A DNA stretch of 64,000 nucleotides, taken from assembly GCF_014843845.1 (NCBI RefSeq), contig NZ_JHQS01000006.1:62001-126000 (forward strand), written 5' to 3'. Position numbers and translations under genes: made by a program. The notes beneath the pieces were generated by a model, which searched no databases, had not been told where the DNA came from, and saw only the letters and a program-made list of their open reading frames with translations. Each line of letters opens with the position of its first letter. Within the stretch, counting starts at the first letter, position 1. Positions 33,297 to 42,886 of the stretch are shown here, piece after piece. Source of the DNA: Mesorhizobium amorphae. GTDB lineage: Bacteria; Pseudomonadota; Alphaproteobacteria; Rhizobiales; Rhizobiaceae.

Positions 33297-33584
33297 TTAC
33301 TTGCCGCAGTAATGATCGTTGACGTTCAGCCCGGCATTGGCGTCGGGTCCAGCCGTGTTAGAGGCGCAGGGGCCGACCGGACCGGAATTGCCCAGCGTGT
33401 TCAGGCCTGATGCATCGCCACCCGCGGCTATGCTGCCGGTGGTGTTTCGATCGACAGACCTCCTGTCCTCATTGCCGAATAGCCAATTGTGATGACTGTC
33501 GGACGTTGACTCGGCTGACTGGGCCAGTGCCGATGTGGCGAGGCCGATGGTCAAGGCCGACGCAGCAAGAATTTTCATGATCAT
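33297..33584 (-). CDS. Small exported protein
   Basis: The 95-residue product has a signal peptide (MKILAASALTIGLATSALA). Its mature part is rich in Gly, Asn and Ser (DRNTTGSIAAGGDASGLNTLGNSGPVGPCASNT), with two cysteines. It has no enzyme signature. GGAG precedes ATG 33584; ATG 33578 is the alternative. Confidence 0.75.
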   Translation of the reverse strand: MIMKILAASALTIGLATSALAQSAESTSDSHHNWLFGNEDRRSVDRNTTGSIAAGGDASGLNTLGNSGPVGPCASNTAGPDANAGLNVNDHYCGK

Positions 33585-33638
33585 TGATGTCTACTCCGTG
33601 TCTCTGCCGCAAAGGGGCAGCGCGGGTACAACCGGTAG

Positions 33639-34652
33639 TCAGCCCAAAGGTTCAGTGAAATTGTTGTGAGGCTGTGTTGATGTTCGGCCCGTGAACGCCC
33701 GCTCGGCAACGCGCTTGATGAAAGCGATGACGCGTTCTGGCTCGACGAATTGCGGCATATGTCCAAGCCCGTCGACAGCCTCGAAATCGAGCCCTTTGAT
33801 CCTGTCCCGCATCGGCTCGCCATGGACAGCGATGCCAATGACGCGGTCGGCCGTGCCGAACAGGATGCCGGCCGGCATGGCGATCTCGCCATAGCGCTGC
33901 TCGATGCGGCCGAGATCCTGTTCTACCGCCACGACATCGGTCGAAGTCGCATGATAGTGGGCGGGCCGCAGTCCGAGCCAGCCACCGCCTGCGATCATGT
34001 AGTCGCCGGCAACTGGCTGCGGCGCGAAGATGAATTTCATCGTCGGCTGCGCGTATTTCAAGCTTACCGGTATCGCCACCGTATAGGCCATGATCCAGCG
34101 CAACAGGCGTGAAGGAACATAGAGCAGGTCGAATTTTTGGCGCGCCCTGGTTTCCGGATGCGTCAACGGCGCGAGCAAGGCGATGCCCGAAATCGTCTCG
34201 GGATGTTCCACCGCCAAGGCCAGCACGATGGCGCCGCCAAGCGAATGGCCGACGACCAAAGGACGTTCCAGCCCAAGCGCCTCGATGAAGCGCCGCACCA
34301 GTTGCGCCTGCTCCGGCAGCCGGCCAGTCGCTCCGCGGGCCCGTAGCGAATGGCCCGAGCCCGGGCGATCGAGCGCGATCAGATGGTAGCCGGGGCCGAA
34401 ACGGTCGAACAGCGTATGCCGGAAATGGTGAAGCTGCGCGCCAAGCCCATGCAGGAACACGATCGGCCTGCCCTCGCCGGCCTCGACGTAATGGATGCGG
34501 TTGCCGTCGATTTCGATGAACTTTCCGTTCGCCGGCACCAGCCTTTCGGCCTTCGCGGCGATCCACCATGTCGCCAGAACCAGGCCGGCGACCACGATCA
34601 CCGCCAGCAGCAGCAGGCCGCCGAACAGCCACGACAAAACGGACAGAAGCAT
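33639..34652 (-). CDS. Membrane-anchored alpha/beta hydrolase
   Basis: A 337-residue protein with one N-terminal transmembrane helix (LSWLFGGLLLLAVIVVAGLVLATWW). The hydrolase core has FLHGLGAQL, the Ser elbow VVGHSLGGAIVL (about 137), the acid in FGTADRVI (about 265) and His in GLGHMPQF (about 299). The substrate is unknown. It diverges from the MoaB-like gene, with about 150 bp between the starts. Confidence 0.9.
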   Translation of the reverse strand: MLLSVLSWLFGGLLLLAVIVVAGLVLATWWIAAKAERLVPANGKFIEIDGNRIHYVEAGEGRPIVFLHGLGAQLHHFRHTLFDRFGPGYHLIALDRPGSGHSLRARGATGRLPEQAQLVRRFIEALGLERPLVVGHSLGGAIVLALAVEHPETISGIALLAPLTHPETRARQKFDLLYVPSRLLRWIMAYTVAIPVSLKYAQPTMKFIFAPQPVAGDYMIAGGGWLGLRPAHYHATSTDVVAVEQDLGRIEQRYGEIAMPAGILFGTADRVIGIAVHGEPMRDRIKGLDFEAVDGLGHMPQFVEPERVIAFIKRVAERAFTGRTSTQPHNNFTEPLG

Positions 34653-34805
34653 TTTTCACCCGAAGCGAACGCCCCGCACCATACCTGCCGCCGGTGCCAC
34701 CGCAAGGCCATCGACGCGCGATCCGTGGCGCATTGCCGCCGGCCGCCCGCCGCGCTATCTCAGGCGACCCAGTCTTCCCAAGGCGACATCTTGCCGGAGC
34801 CCCTC

Positions 34806-35555
34806 ATGCCTGAAATCGTCACCGCCGCCATGCTTGTCATCGGCGACGAGATCCTGTCCGGCCGCACCAAGGACAGGAACATCGGCCACCTCGCCGACAT
34901 CATGACGGCGATCGGCATCGACCTGAAGGAAGTGCGCATCGTTCCCGACGAGGAGGACGAGATCGTCGCCGCGGTGAATGCCGTGCGTGCCCGCTACACC
35001 TACGTCTTCACCACCGGCGGCATCGGCCCGACGCATGACGACATAACGGCGGATTCGATCTCCAGGGCCTTCGGCGTGCCGTGCGAATACGACGCCAAGG
35101 CCTATGCCATGCTGGAAGCGAGCTACGCCGCGCGCGGCATCGAATACACCGAAGCACGCAAGCGCATGGCGCGCATGCCGCGCGGGGCCGACCATATCGA
35201 CAATCCCGTCTCGATCGCGCCCGGCTTTCGCATCGGCAACGTCCATGTCATGGCCGGTGTGCCGTCGATCTTCCAGGCCATGCTCGACAATGTCGTGCCG
35301 ACGCTGAAGGCGGGCACCAAAATGCTCTCGGCGACCGTGCATTGCCCGTTCGGCGAAGGCCTGGTCGGCGGACCGCTGGGCGACATCCAGAAAGCCCATC
35401 CGGACACGATCATCGGCTCCTATCCGAAATATGGCGACGGCAAGTTCTGGACCGAGCTCGTCGTCCGCGCCCGCAGCGAAGAGGCGCTGGAGGCGGCGCG
35501 CAAGGATGTCGAAGCCATGGTGGCCGGCATCGCCGCCGGCGCAACTGACCCGTGA
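34806..35555 (+). CDS. MoaB/Mog-domain molybdopterin-binding protein, CinA-N-like
   Basis: The 249-residue protein contains a molybdopterin-binding fold: AMLVIGDEILSGRTKDRN, YVFTTGGIGPTHDDIT (about 64-79), and later MAGVPSIFQAML. This is the N-terminal domain of CinA-type proteins as a stand-alone version common in rhizobia. The role may be nucleotide pyrophosphatase or molybdopterin-related; unproven. Confidence 0.9.
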   Translation: MPEIVTAAMLVIGDEILSGRTKDRNIGHLADIMTAIGIDLKEVRIVPDEEDEIVAAVNAVRARYTYVFTTGGIGPTHDDITADSISRAFGVPCEYDAKAYAMLEASYAARGIEYTEARKRMARMPRGADHIDNPVSIAPGFRIGNVHVMAGVPSIFQAMLDNVVPTLKAGTKMLSATVHCPFGEGLVGGPLGDIQKAHPDTIIGSYPKYGDGKFWTELVVRARSEEALEAARKDVEAMVAGIAAGATDP

Positions 35556-35646
35556 TCCCCGGGCCGTGAGCGGCCCGGAACCAAGCATGGCGTTCTGACG
35601 TTTCCCCCGGGGCGCACCCAGCGCCAGCAGATTTTGAGGGATTCCC

Positions 35647-36480
35647 ATGCGCTTCAAGACCATCGTCGCGATATTGCAGAACGAACAGGATGCCGAGCGC
35701 GTGCTCGACTGCGCCATCCCGCTCGCCGAGCGCTTCCAGAGCCACCTCGTCGGCATCCATGCCGAGGCGCTTCCCGTCCCCTACACCTCCGCGACGGGCT
35801 TTCCCGACACTGAGTTCCTGCAGGTCTCCGCCGAAATGAACAAGGAGCGGGCCGAGAAATTGCAGGCGCTCTTCCTCAAGCGCATCGAGGAGTCCGGCCT
35901 GTCCTTCGAATGGCGCAGCCTCGAGAGTTTTTCCGGCGACAGCGCGCTGACCGGCATCTCCAGCGTCCGCGCCGCCGATCTGGTCATCGCCGCGCAGCGC
36001 GACACCGGCGGCGACCCGAGCGCCGACGTCGACACGCTGGTCTACGATGCCGGGCGGCCCGTGCTCGTCGTGCCGCATGCCGGCCCTCTTGTCACCACCT
36101 TCAAGCACGTGCTGCTGGCCTGGAACGGCAGCAAGGAGGCAGCCCGCGCGGCCTTCGACGCCCTGCCCTTCATCATAGAGGCCGAGAAGACGGACATACT
36201 GGTCATCGATCCGCCGGAGACGCTGGACGAGAGCCCGGACGCCGCCGGCGCCGAAATCGCCGCCGCACTTTCCAGGCATGGCGCGACCGTGAGCGTCTCG
36301 GTGCAGCAGTCGGGCGGCATCTCGGTCGATGACCTCATCCAGACCAGGATCACTGAGACCGGCGCCGACCTTTTGGTGCTCGGCGCCTACAGCCACTCCT
36401 GGCTGCGCCAGCTTCTGTTCGGCGGCGTGACGCGCACGGTGCTGCGCTCAGTGCAGGTTGCGGCCTTCCTCTCAAGGTAA
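35647..36480 (+). CDS. Tandem universal stress protein
   Basis: The 277-residue soluble protein has two UspA-like units. The second ends with GADLLVLGAYSHSWLRQLLFGGVTRTVLRSV (about 236-266), the G-x2-G-x9-G(S/T) nucleotide-binding signature with Gly/Ser changes. The first unit is shorter (ADLVIAAQRDTG). GATTTTGAGGG precedes the ATG. The stop codon's last base is the first base of a truncated palindromic repeat. Confidence 0.88.
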   Translation: MRFKTIVAILQNEQDAERVLDCAIPLAERFQSHLVGIHAEALPVPYTSATGFPDTEFLQVSAEMNKERAEKLQALFLKRIEESGLSFEWRSLESFSGDSALTGISSVRAADLVIAAQRDTGGDPSADVDTLVYDAGRPVLVVPHAGPLVTTFKHVLLAWNGSKEAARAAFDALPFIIEAEKTDILVIDPPETLDESPDAAGAEIAAALSRHGATVSVSVQQSGGISVDDLIQTRITETGADLLVLGAYSHSWLRQLLFGGVTRTVLRSVQVAAFLSR

Positions 36481-36506
36481 TGCATGTCGCCCAAAAGTGT
36501 GCGACG
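36480..36506. repeat. Truncated palindromic element (ATGCATGTCG type)
   Basis: ATGCATGTCGCCCAAAAGTG repeats the left part of the element at 3165 and overlaps the stop codon of the universal stress gene by one base. The right arm is absent. Confidence 0.75.
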
Positions 36507-36625
36507 CGCTTCAAGTCCACAGGCATCGCTTGCCGCCACCTTGCCAAGACCAGCGCTTTCCGGCTAATTCCGCCTGCATTCCATCGTGACTGCGCGCGGC
36601 CAGCGCGCCTGCGGAGTGCGCGACC

Positions 36626-37126
36626 ATGTCTCTTCCCGAAAAAGCCTTCCCAGTCTCCTGGGATCAGTTCCACCGCGACGCCCGCGCGCTTGCCTGGCGG
36701 CTTGCCGGCGCCAACAAAGGACAATGGAAGGCGATCGTCTGCATCACGCGCGGAGGTCTGGTTCCGGCCGCCATCATCTCGCGCGAACTCGGCATCCGGG
36801 TCATCGAGACCGTCTGCGTCGCCTCCTATCATGACTACACCTCGCAAGGGCAGTTGCAGGTGCTGAAGGAGATCACACCGGCGCTGCTCGCCGACGACGG
36901 CGCCGGCGTGCTGATCATCGACGACCTCACCGACACCGGCAAGACGGCGGGCATCGTGCGCGCGATGATGCCGAAGGCGCATTTCGCCACCGTCTACGCC
37001 AAGCCGAAAGGCCGCCCGCTGGTCGACACCTTCGTCACCGAGGTCAGCCAGGACACCTGGATCTACTTTCCATGGGACATGGGTTTTACCTACCAGAAGC
37101 CGATCGCCGACGACCACGCCGGCTGA
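36626..37126 (+). CDS. gpt: Xanthine-guanine phosphoribosyltransferase
   Basis: This 166-residue purine salvage enzyme uses PRPP to convert guanine or xanthine to GMP/XMP. The PRPP loop is [14 protein letters not shown] (about 91-104), with the N-terminal [18 protein letters not shown] and the C-terminal DTWIYFPWD base-recognition loop. The length fits Gpt. The ATG at 36626 has no strong ribosome site. Confidence 0.93.
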   Translation: MSLPEKAFPVSWDQFHRDARALAWRLAGANKGQWKAIVCITRGGLVPAAIISRELGIRVIETVCVASYHDYTSQGQLQVLKEITPALLADDGAGVLIIDDLTDTGKTAGIVRAMMPKAHFATVYAKPKGRPLVDTFVTEVSQDTWIYFPWDMGFTYQKPIADDHAG

Positions 37127-37304
37127 TTCCCAGGAAGCCATTTTTCCGCCTAGCCTGCCTCGGCGAGCACCCTTTGCTCCACAAAAGGATCTTCAGGGCA
37201 CGATATTCTGTGGAACCAGTCCGCCTTGGTGGAATTTAACCAATGCGAGTGAAGTTTTTTACTTTTAATGCCCAAGATACGTCGTAAGATTCATCAGGCG
37301 GCAA

Positions 37305-37823
37305 ATGATTCTGGAGGCTGGGGCAGCTTCTCCGATGTTGACGAGGCCAACGACGCACAATCACCTGGTCGAAAGAGTCCGGCGACTCTTCGGCACCGCG
37401 CCGTGCCGCCTGCAGGTTGCCGCCCTGCCCTGGCGAGAGGCCGGGAATGGCGTCGAAATCATGCTGATCACCAGCCGCGACACCGGCCGCTGGGTGCTGC
37501 CCAAGGGCTGGCCAGAGGCCAGAGAGCCGCTTTGCGAGGCGGCGGCGCGTGAGGCCGGCGAGGAAGCCGGATTGCGCGGCACGGTCTCGCATTTCGAGGC
37601 CGGTCGCTATTTCTACGCCAAGGCGCTGGCTTCCGGCGAGGAAGTGCCGTGCGAGGTGCTGGTCTTTCCGCTGCAGGTCGACCGCGTCGCCGAGCGCTGG
37701 AAGGAAAAGCGCGCGCGGACCCGCAAATGGGTAAGCTCGGCAGAGGCCGTGCGCATGATCAACGAGCCGGACCTCTGCCAGATCATCGCCCATTTCTGCG
37801 CCGATCCGCACGGATACGCCTGA
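37305..37823 (+). CDS. NUDIX hydrolase, diphosphoinositol-polyphosphate phosphohydrolase-like
   Basis: A 172-residue protein with a canonical NUDIX box GWPEAREPLCEAAAREAGEEAGL (G-x5-E-x7-RE-x-x-EE-x-G) after PWREAGNGVEIMLITSRDTGRWVLPKGWP. The arrangement resembles the DIPP/ApnA class. ATG 37305 has only a weak ribosome site and ATG 37335 (MLTRPTTHN) is an alternative start. A minus-strand ORF in the opposite direction is a shadow. Confidence 0.85.
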   Translation: MILEAGAASPMLTRPTTHNHLVERVRRLFGTAPCRLQVAALPWREAGNGVEIMLITSRDTGRWVLPKGWPEAREPLCEAAAREAGEEAGLRGTVSHFEAGRYFYAKALASGEEVPCEVLVFPLQVDRVAERWKEKRARTRKWVSSAEAVRMINEPDLCQIIAHFCADPHGYA

Positions 37824-37944
37824 TCTGGAGCTGACCGGCCGAGGGGTGCCAGCCCGGCCAGACGTCGCCGGGCGCCGGCGACGAATGCTTTGCTATTGCG
37901 GCTGTTGCGTCTAGAGTCGTTTCGACTGCTCTGGCGTTTTACCG

Positions 37945-38256
37945 ATGACGAACACGGCACGACCACTCGAAGAGAATTCCGGCGAACACAAGCGCGCGCA
38001 TCGCCAGCGTGTGCTCAAGGGCGGCACGATCATCACCGGCATCCAGAATTCCGAGGTCAGTTGCACCTTGCGCAATCAGCATGCTGGCGGCGCCGAGTTG
38101 AAGGTTGCTCCCGACTCGCGGGTTCCCGACAATTTCCTGCTCTATGTGCCGGTCGATGGAATTGCCTATCGCGCGGAAGTCCGCTGGCGCCGCACTGACC
38201 GCGTCGGCGTCCGCTTCACCGGCACCGCCCCGAAGCCGAAGTTGCATTACGGCTGA
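37945..38256 (+). CDS. Short PilZ-domain protein
   Basis: The 103-residue protein has KRAHRQRVLKGGTIITG near residue 16, then SCTLRNQHAGGAELKV and AEVRWRRTDRVGVRF. This fits a degenerate PilZ domain; the N-x-S-x-x-G motif reads RNQHAGG. c-di-GMP binding is uncertain. It is the second PilZ gene in the window, besides the tandem one at 1663. Confidence 0.75.
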   Translation: MTNTARPLEENSGEHKRAHRQRVLKGGTIITGIQNSEVSCTLRNQHAGGAELKVAPDSRVPDNFLLYVPVDGIAYRAEVRWRRTDRVGVRFTGTAPKPKLHYG

Positions 38257-38271
38257 CGCCATTCCATCGAA

Positions 38272-38303
38272 GGCACCCGGACCATTCGATCCGGGTGCCC
38301 TTT
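38272..38303. terminator. Bidirectional-type terminator hairpin
   Basis: Arms GGCACCCGGA (38272-38281) and TCCGGGTGCC (38290-38299) are perfect, with TTT after on the plus strand. It lies between the PilZ and ABC transporter stops. Confidence 0.75.
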
Positions 38304-38322
38304 ATCCGGGTGTCAGGCGAAA

Positions 38323-40128
38323 TCAGACCACCAGTCCTTTGGTCAGCTCGAGCGCCTGACGCTCGAACAGCCGGCGGTAGATGCCGCCGTTCAGCCGGAT
38401 CAGCTCGTCATGCGAGCCCTCTTCGGTTATGCGGCCGCGATCGAACACCAGCAGCCTGTCCAGCGCCCGCACCGTCGAAAGCCGGTGCGCGATGACCAGC
38501 GTCGTGCGGCCGACCATCAGCCGCTCCATCGCCTGCTGGATGAGCACTTCCGATTCCGAGTCGAGGCTCGACGTGGCCTCGTCGAGGATCAGGATGCGCG
38601 CATCGGCAAGAAACGCACGCGCGATCGCCACCCGCTGGCGTTCGCCGCCCGACAGCTTCACGCCGCGCTCGCCGACCAGCGTCCCGTAGCCCTTCGGCAG
38701 GTTGGCGATGAAGTCGTGCGCGCTGGCCAGCCGGGCCGCATGCTCGATCTCGGCCTGGGTGGCGTTCGGGCGGGCATAGGCGATGTTTTCCGCCAGCGAC
38801 CGGTGGAACAGGATCGGCTCCTGCTGGACGATTGCGATCTGCCCGCGCAGCGACGCCTGCGCGACCTCGGAAATATCCTGGCCGTCGATCAGGATTCTTC
38901 CGGCGCTTACATCATAGAGGCGCTGGATCAGCTTGACGAAGGTCGTCTTGCCCGAACCGGAATGGCCGACCAGGCCGACGCGCTCGCCCGGCGCGATCTC
39001 TACCGAGAAGTCGCGATAGAGCGGCAGCCGATGGTTGCCATAGTGGAAGGTGACCTTGTCGAAGGTGATGCGGCCGTCGCCGATCCGGATTGGCCCGGCG
39101 CCCGCGCGATCCTCGATGCCGAGCGGTTCGGACTGGAAGTCGACCAGTTCCTCCATGTCGTTGATCGAGCGCTGCAGATTGCGGATATGCGTGCCGATGT
39201 CGCGCAGATAGCCCTGCAGCACGAAGAACGAGGTCAGCACGAAGGCGACATCGCCGGCGCTGGCCTCACCCCAAGCCCACAGCATCAGCGCCAGCCCGAT
39301 CACCGCCGTCCTGAGCAGCAAAAGCATCGTGCCTTGCGTGGTGCCGTTGACGGTGCCGCGCACCCAGGTGCGGCGCGTACGCGCTCGCCACTTGGCGACC
39401 ACCCTCGCGAGCCGCGTTTCCTCGCGCGCCTCGGCGCCAAATCCCTTGACCACGGCGTTGCAGCTCACCGCGTCGGCCAGCGAGCCGCCGAGGCGCGTGT
39501 CCCATGTGTTGGCGAGCCTTGCCGCCGGCGCGACATAGCCGAGCGACAGCATCGCCGTGACAGCGATGAACAGCACCGAGCCTGCCGCGACCACCGCGCC
39601 CATCAGCGGCCAGAACCAACCGAGCAGCAGTGTCGAGCCGACGAGCATGACGACGGAGGGCAGCAGCGCGATCAGGATCGTGTCGTTGAGCAGGTCAAGC
39701 GCCCACATGCCGCGCGTGACCTTGCGCACCGTCGATCCGGCAAAGCTGTTGGCGTGCCAGTCGGTGGAAAAGCGCTGGACGCGGTGGAAGGCATCGGCGG
39801 CGATATCCGCCATCATCTTCAGCGTCAGCTCGACGATGGCCATGAAGGCGGCGTTGCGCAGCACGACGCCGGCCAGCGCCAGAGCCACCAGCGTCGAAAA
39901 GGCCGCGATCGCCGCATTCCACGCGACCTCGTCCGCCGCGGCGCTGCTGGCCACCGCGTCGACCAGCCGTCCCGAATAGAGCGGCGTCAGCACGTCGGCC
40001 AGCGTTGACAAAAGGAAAGCGCCCATGATCAGCGAAAGCCGCCACGGCTGGCGCCGCCAGTGGGTGAGTGTGAAGCCGAGAACGCTGCGGAAGGCGTCGG
40101 CGCGCAGGTCGAGTCGAAAACGAGCCAT
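38323..40128 (-). CDS. ABC exporter, fused permease and ATPase
   Basis: The 601-residue protein has an N-terminal six-helix ABC exporter domain (about 30-320), including VEWNAAIAAF-like and SVVMLVGSTLLLGWFWPLMG helices. The C-terminal ATPase has Walker A GHSGSGKTT (about 385), signature LSGGERQRV (about 485) and Walker B LILDEATSSLD. It probably works as a homo- or heterodimer exporting a lipid or drug-like substrate; the substrate is unknown. A 270-nt leader with a 13-codon ORF precedes it, suggesting posttranscriptional control. Confidence 0.93.
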   Translation of the reverse strand: MARFRLDLRADAFRSVLGFTLTHWRRQPWRLSLIMGAFLLSTLADVLTPLYSGRLVDAVASSAAADEVAWNAAIAAFSTLVALALAGVVLRNAAFMAIVELTLKMMADIAADAFHRVQRFSTDWHANSFAGSTVRKVTRGMWALDLLNDTILIALLPSVVMLVGSTLLLGWFWPLMGAVVAAGSVLFIAVTAMLSLGYVAPAARLANTWDTRLGGSLADAVSCNAVVKGFGAEAREETRLARVVAKWRARTRRTWVRGTVNGTTQGTMLLLLRTAVIGLALMLWAWGEASAGDVAFVLTSFFVLQGYLRDIGTHIRNLQRSINDMEELVDFQSEPLGIEDRAGAGPIRIGDGRITFDKVTFHYGNHRLPLYRDFSVEIAPGERVGLVGHSGSGKTTFVKLIQRLYDVSAGRILIDGQDISEVAQASLRGQIAIVQQEPILFHRSLAENIAYARPNATQAEIEHAARLASAHDFIANLPKGYGTLVGERGVKLSGGERQRVAIARAFLADARILILDEATSSLDSESEVLIQQAMERLMVGRTTLVIAHRLSTVRALDRLLVFDRGRITEEGSHDELIRLNGGIYRRLFERQALELTKGLVV

Positions 40129-40544
40129 GATGTCATCCGGGCGCAAAAATGCCCGGTCCCGGTCAGGTAGAAATTGAAAAAACCGCGCTGGCGCCATTGG
40201 CGCCCGAAGATGCGGAGGTTCGGCATATTGGCGGCACGCCCGCATGGGGCGGCGACCGGCAGCGGCAAATGCCTGTCCTCAGTTCAGCTTCTGTCGCGAA
40301 GGCGGACCTTCGCGGCATGCTGACCAGAACCTAGGCTTCGCGGCCTCGCATAACGATGTCAAATCGTGGCATTCGGTTCCTCCTGAAGGGGAAGCGCGGA
40401 GGAGTTCTTATAGAGGCGCCCTGGCGCATCGCCAAGGCGGGCCGTGGCCAAAAGCGCAACTGGTCCAAGCAGTGAGACGATTTTGCAACAACGGCCGGTT
40501 GCGCGCCGTTGCCGTACAGGCTGCACCTAAGCCGAGACGGTGAC
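40129..40544 (-). promoter_or_regulatory. Structured leader region of the ABC exporter
   Basis: No larger gene is present. On the minus strand, a sigma-70-like promoter has a -35 TTGGCG (plus-strand 40430-40435) and a -10 TATAAG (40407-40412) at 17 bp spacing. Just after the start point, CTCCTCC can pair with the AGGAGG that precedes a short ORF (40331-40372). Further on, GGCGCC-AAT-GGCGCC plus a T6 run (around 40179-40205) could act as an attenuator. Confidence 0.5.
40331..40372 (-). CDS. 13-codon leader ORF upstream of the ABC exporter
   Basis: The peptide MPRFDIVMRGREA has a perfect ribosome site, AGGAGG, 6 nt before the ATG, very strong for such a short frame. The CTCCTCC upstream is complementary to that site, and the RNA would start close to it. 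A sensing or attenuation role is inferred, based on position and structure alone. There is no repeated amino acid hinting at a specific trigger. Confidence 0.5.
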   Translation of the reverse strand: MPRFDIVMRGREA

Positions 40545-42221
40545 CTATCCGCGGTCCCTGAATCGGTTGGTGATCGGATAGCGGCGGTCGCGGCCAAAGT
40601 TCTTCCGGGTGATCTTCACGCCCGGCGCCGCCTGCCGGCGCTTGTACTCGGCGATGTAGAGCAGGTGTTCGATCCGCGTCACCGTCGCCCGGTCATGGCC
40701 GCGCGCGACGATCTCGTCGACACCCATCTCGTGCTCGACCAGGCATTCCAGAATGTCGTCCAGCACCGGATAGGGCGGCAGCGAATCCTGGTCAGTCTGG
40801 TTCTCGCGCAGTTCCGCCGACGGTGCCTTGTCGATGATGTTCTTCGGGATCACCTCGCCGGAAGGTCCGAGCGCGCCCGGCGGCACATGGCTGTTGCGCC
40901 AGCGCGACAGCGCATAGACCTGCATCTTGTAGAGGTCCTTGATCGGATTGAAGCCGCCATTCATGTCGCCATAGAGCGTGGCGTAACCGACCGACATCTC
41001 GCTCTTGTTGCCCGTGGTGACGACCATCGAGCCGAATTTGTTGGAGATCGCCATCAGGATCGTGCCGCGCGCGCGGCTCTGCAAATTCTCCTCGGTGATG
41101 CCTTCCTTGGTGCCTTCGAACATCTGCGTCAGCGCGTGCAGAAAACCTTCGACCGGCTCGAAGATCGGCACGATGTCATAGCGGCAGCCGAGCGCGCGGG
41201 CACAGTCCTCGGCGTCCTTCAGCGAATCCTTCGACGTGTAGCGATAGGGCATCATCACCGCGCGCAGCCGTTCCTCGCCTAGCGCATCGACGGCAAGGGC
41301 CGCGCAGATCGCCGAATCGATGCCGCCGGAAAGACCGAGCACGACGTTCTTGAAGCCGTTCTTGTTGACGTAGTCGCGCAGGCCGAGCATGCAGGCGCGG
41401 TAGTCCGCCTCCTCCCTTTCGGGAATCTTCGACATCGGCCCTTCGGAGCAAATCCAGCCGTCCGAAGTCCTCTTCCAGATGCTGACGTCGACCGCCTCCT
41501 CGAACTGGCTCATCTGGAAGGCCAGCGTCTTGTCCGCGCCGATGGCGAAAGACGCGCCGTCGAAGATCAGCTCGTCCTGGCCGCCAAGCTGATTGGCATA
41601 GATCATCGGCAGTCCGCATTCTATGACCTGGCGGATGACGACCTGGTGGCGGACGTCCATCTTGGCGCGGTAGTAGGGCGAGCCGTTCGGCACCAGCAGG
41701 ATTTCCGCCCCGCTCTCAGCCAGCGTCTCGCAGACGGCGACCTCACCCCAGATGTCCTCGCAAATCGGGATTCCGATGCGCACGCCGCGGAAGTTGACCG
41801 GCCCCTGCAGTTCCGGTCCGGCCTGGAAGACGCGCTTCTCGTCGAACTCGCCGTAATTGGGCAAATCGAGCTTGTAGCGTTCGGCCAGGATCTTGCCGCC
41901 ATCGGCGACGATGATCGAATTGTGGGCGCCGCTCTTGCGCTTCAGCGGCGTGCCGATGATGACGCCCGGCCCGCCATCGGCGGTATCCTTGGCGAACTCT
42001 TCCGCCGCCCGTTCGCAGGACTTCAGGAACGCCGGCTTCAGCACCAGATCCTCCGGCGGATAACCGGCGAGGAACAGCTCGGTGTAGAGCACGAGATCGG
42101 CGCCCTGGCGGGCGGCGTCCGCCCTCGCCTCGCGCGCCTTGGCGAGATTGCCGGCGACGTCGCCGACCGTCGGGTTGAGCTGGGCAACGGCGATGCGCAG
42201 TATGTCGGGCTTCTTGGTCAT
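40545..42221 (-). CDS. nadE: Glutamine-dependent NAD+ synthetase
   Basis: This 558-residue enzyme makes NAD+ from deamido-NAD+ and glutamine. The N-terminal nitrilase-type amidase domain holds Glu in LYTELFLAGYPPEDL, Lys in YKLDLPNYGEFDEKRVF and Cys in PICEDIWG (about 148). The C-terminal ATP-PP synthetase has LSGGIDSAICAALAVDALG (about 296-314) and NKSEMSVGYATLYGD. The ATG at 42221 is chosen because upstream residues are not conserved. A duplicated DNA segment begins upstream, near 42261. Confidence 0.96.
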   Translation of the reverse strand: MTKKPDILRIAVAQLNPTVGDVAGNLAKAREARADAARQGADLVLYTELFLAGYPPEDLVLKPAFLKSCERAAEEFAKDTADGGPGVIIGTPLKRKSGAHNSIIVADGGKILAERYKLDLPNYGEFDEKRVFQAGPELQGPVNFRGVRIGIPICEDIWGEVAVCETLAESGAEILLVPNGSPYYRAKMDVRHQVVIRQVIECGLPMIYANQLGGQDELIFDGASFAIGADKTLAFQMSQFEEAVDVSIWKRTSDGWICSEGPMSKIPEREEADYRACMLGLRDYVNKNGFKNVVLGLSGGIDSAICAALAVDALGEERLRAVMMPYRYTSKDSLKDAEDCARALGCRYDIVPIFEPVEGFLHALTQMFEGTKEGITEENLQSRARGTILMAISNKFGSMVVTTGNKSEMSVGYATLYGDMNGGFNPIKDLYKMQVYALSRWRNSHVPPGALGPSGEVIPKNIIDKAPSAELRENQTDQDSLPPYPVLDDILECLVEHEMGVDEIVARGHDRATVTRIEHLLYIAEYKRRQAAPGVKITRKNFGRDRRYPITNRFRDRG

Positions 42222-42260
42222 GACAGTGGGTTTAGCGTGGCGGAATTCGCCCCGCAATGG

Positions 42261-42814
42261 CGTTTGCTTGTACCAATCGTACTCGTGTGACGGGTATCGA
42301 TCAGGGGCTACTCGCCCATATATTCGCGAAGCGCCTCCGGTGAATGGTTCTCGCCGATCGACATCGCCAGGAGGCGCGAAATGTGCCGGCGCGGCAGGCC
42401 GGTTTGCGCGGCCCAGGCATTGATCTGAGCCTGGATCTTGTCGAGATCCTTCTTCGAGGTCGGGCTTTCGGCAATGTCGAGACCGGCATCGCGCAATGCG
42501 GCTGCCATGTCAGCCGAAACGATAAAGGCGTCCCATTCCAACCAGCGCAGGAAGTACTGGCCGGTATTGCCGCCGAGCCGGCTGCCATGCTTGCCGAGAT
42601 AGGCCATCAGGCCGACCTGGTCGTCGGCCGGCCACTCGGCGAGGAACTTGCCGAAGCCGCCATGTTCCTTCGACACGCGCTCGACGAAAGCGGCGTTGTC
42701 GCGCACGGATTTGATCTTCTGCGGATTGCGCACGATGCGCTTGTCAGACGCCAGCTCGTGCGAAGCCGAGGAACGCTTCCTCGAAACCAGGCCACTTCTG
42801 CTCGATGACACGCT
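42261..42814 (-). repeat. Left copy of the duplicated tag 3' region
   Basis: This DNA matches 46911-47521 with scattered substitutions. The shared sequence begins around GCGTTTGCTTG, includes the whole 3' end of the glycosylase gene and stops at about 42814, where the left copy diverges. A 38-bp block (right copy 47432-47469) is missing on the left. Confidence 0.8.
42308..42814 (-). pseudogene. Truncated 3-methyladenine DNA glycosylase remnant
   Basis: Residues ELASDKRIVRNPQKIKSVRD to REYMGE align almost perfectly with the intact gene at 46978. Upstream of HELASDK the frame is shifted by a 38-bp deletion, and the N-terminal domain (about 75 residues) is missing. An ORF start at 42823 is an artefact of the shift. 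The remnant cannot give a working glycosylase. It marks the left edge of the island. Confidence 0.85.
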
Positions 42815-42886
42815 ACCAGTCAATTAGACACCATGTTTGAGCCGAGATTTTCGCATGTTAGTAGGAAGTGGACAGAGGGGCATTCC

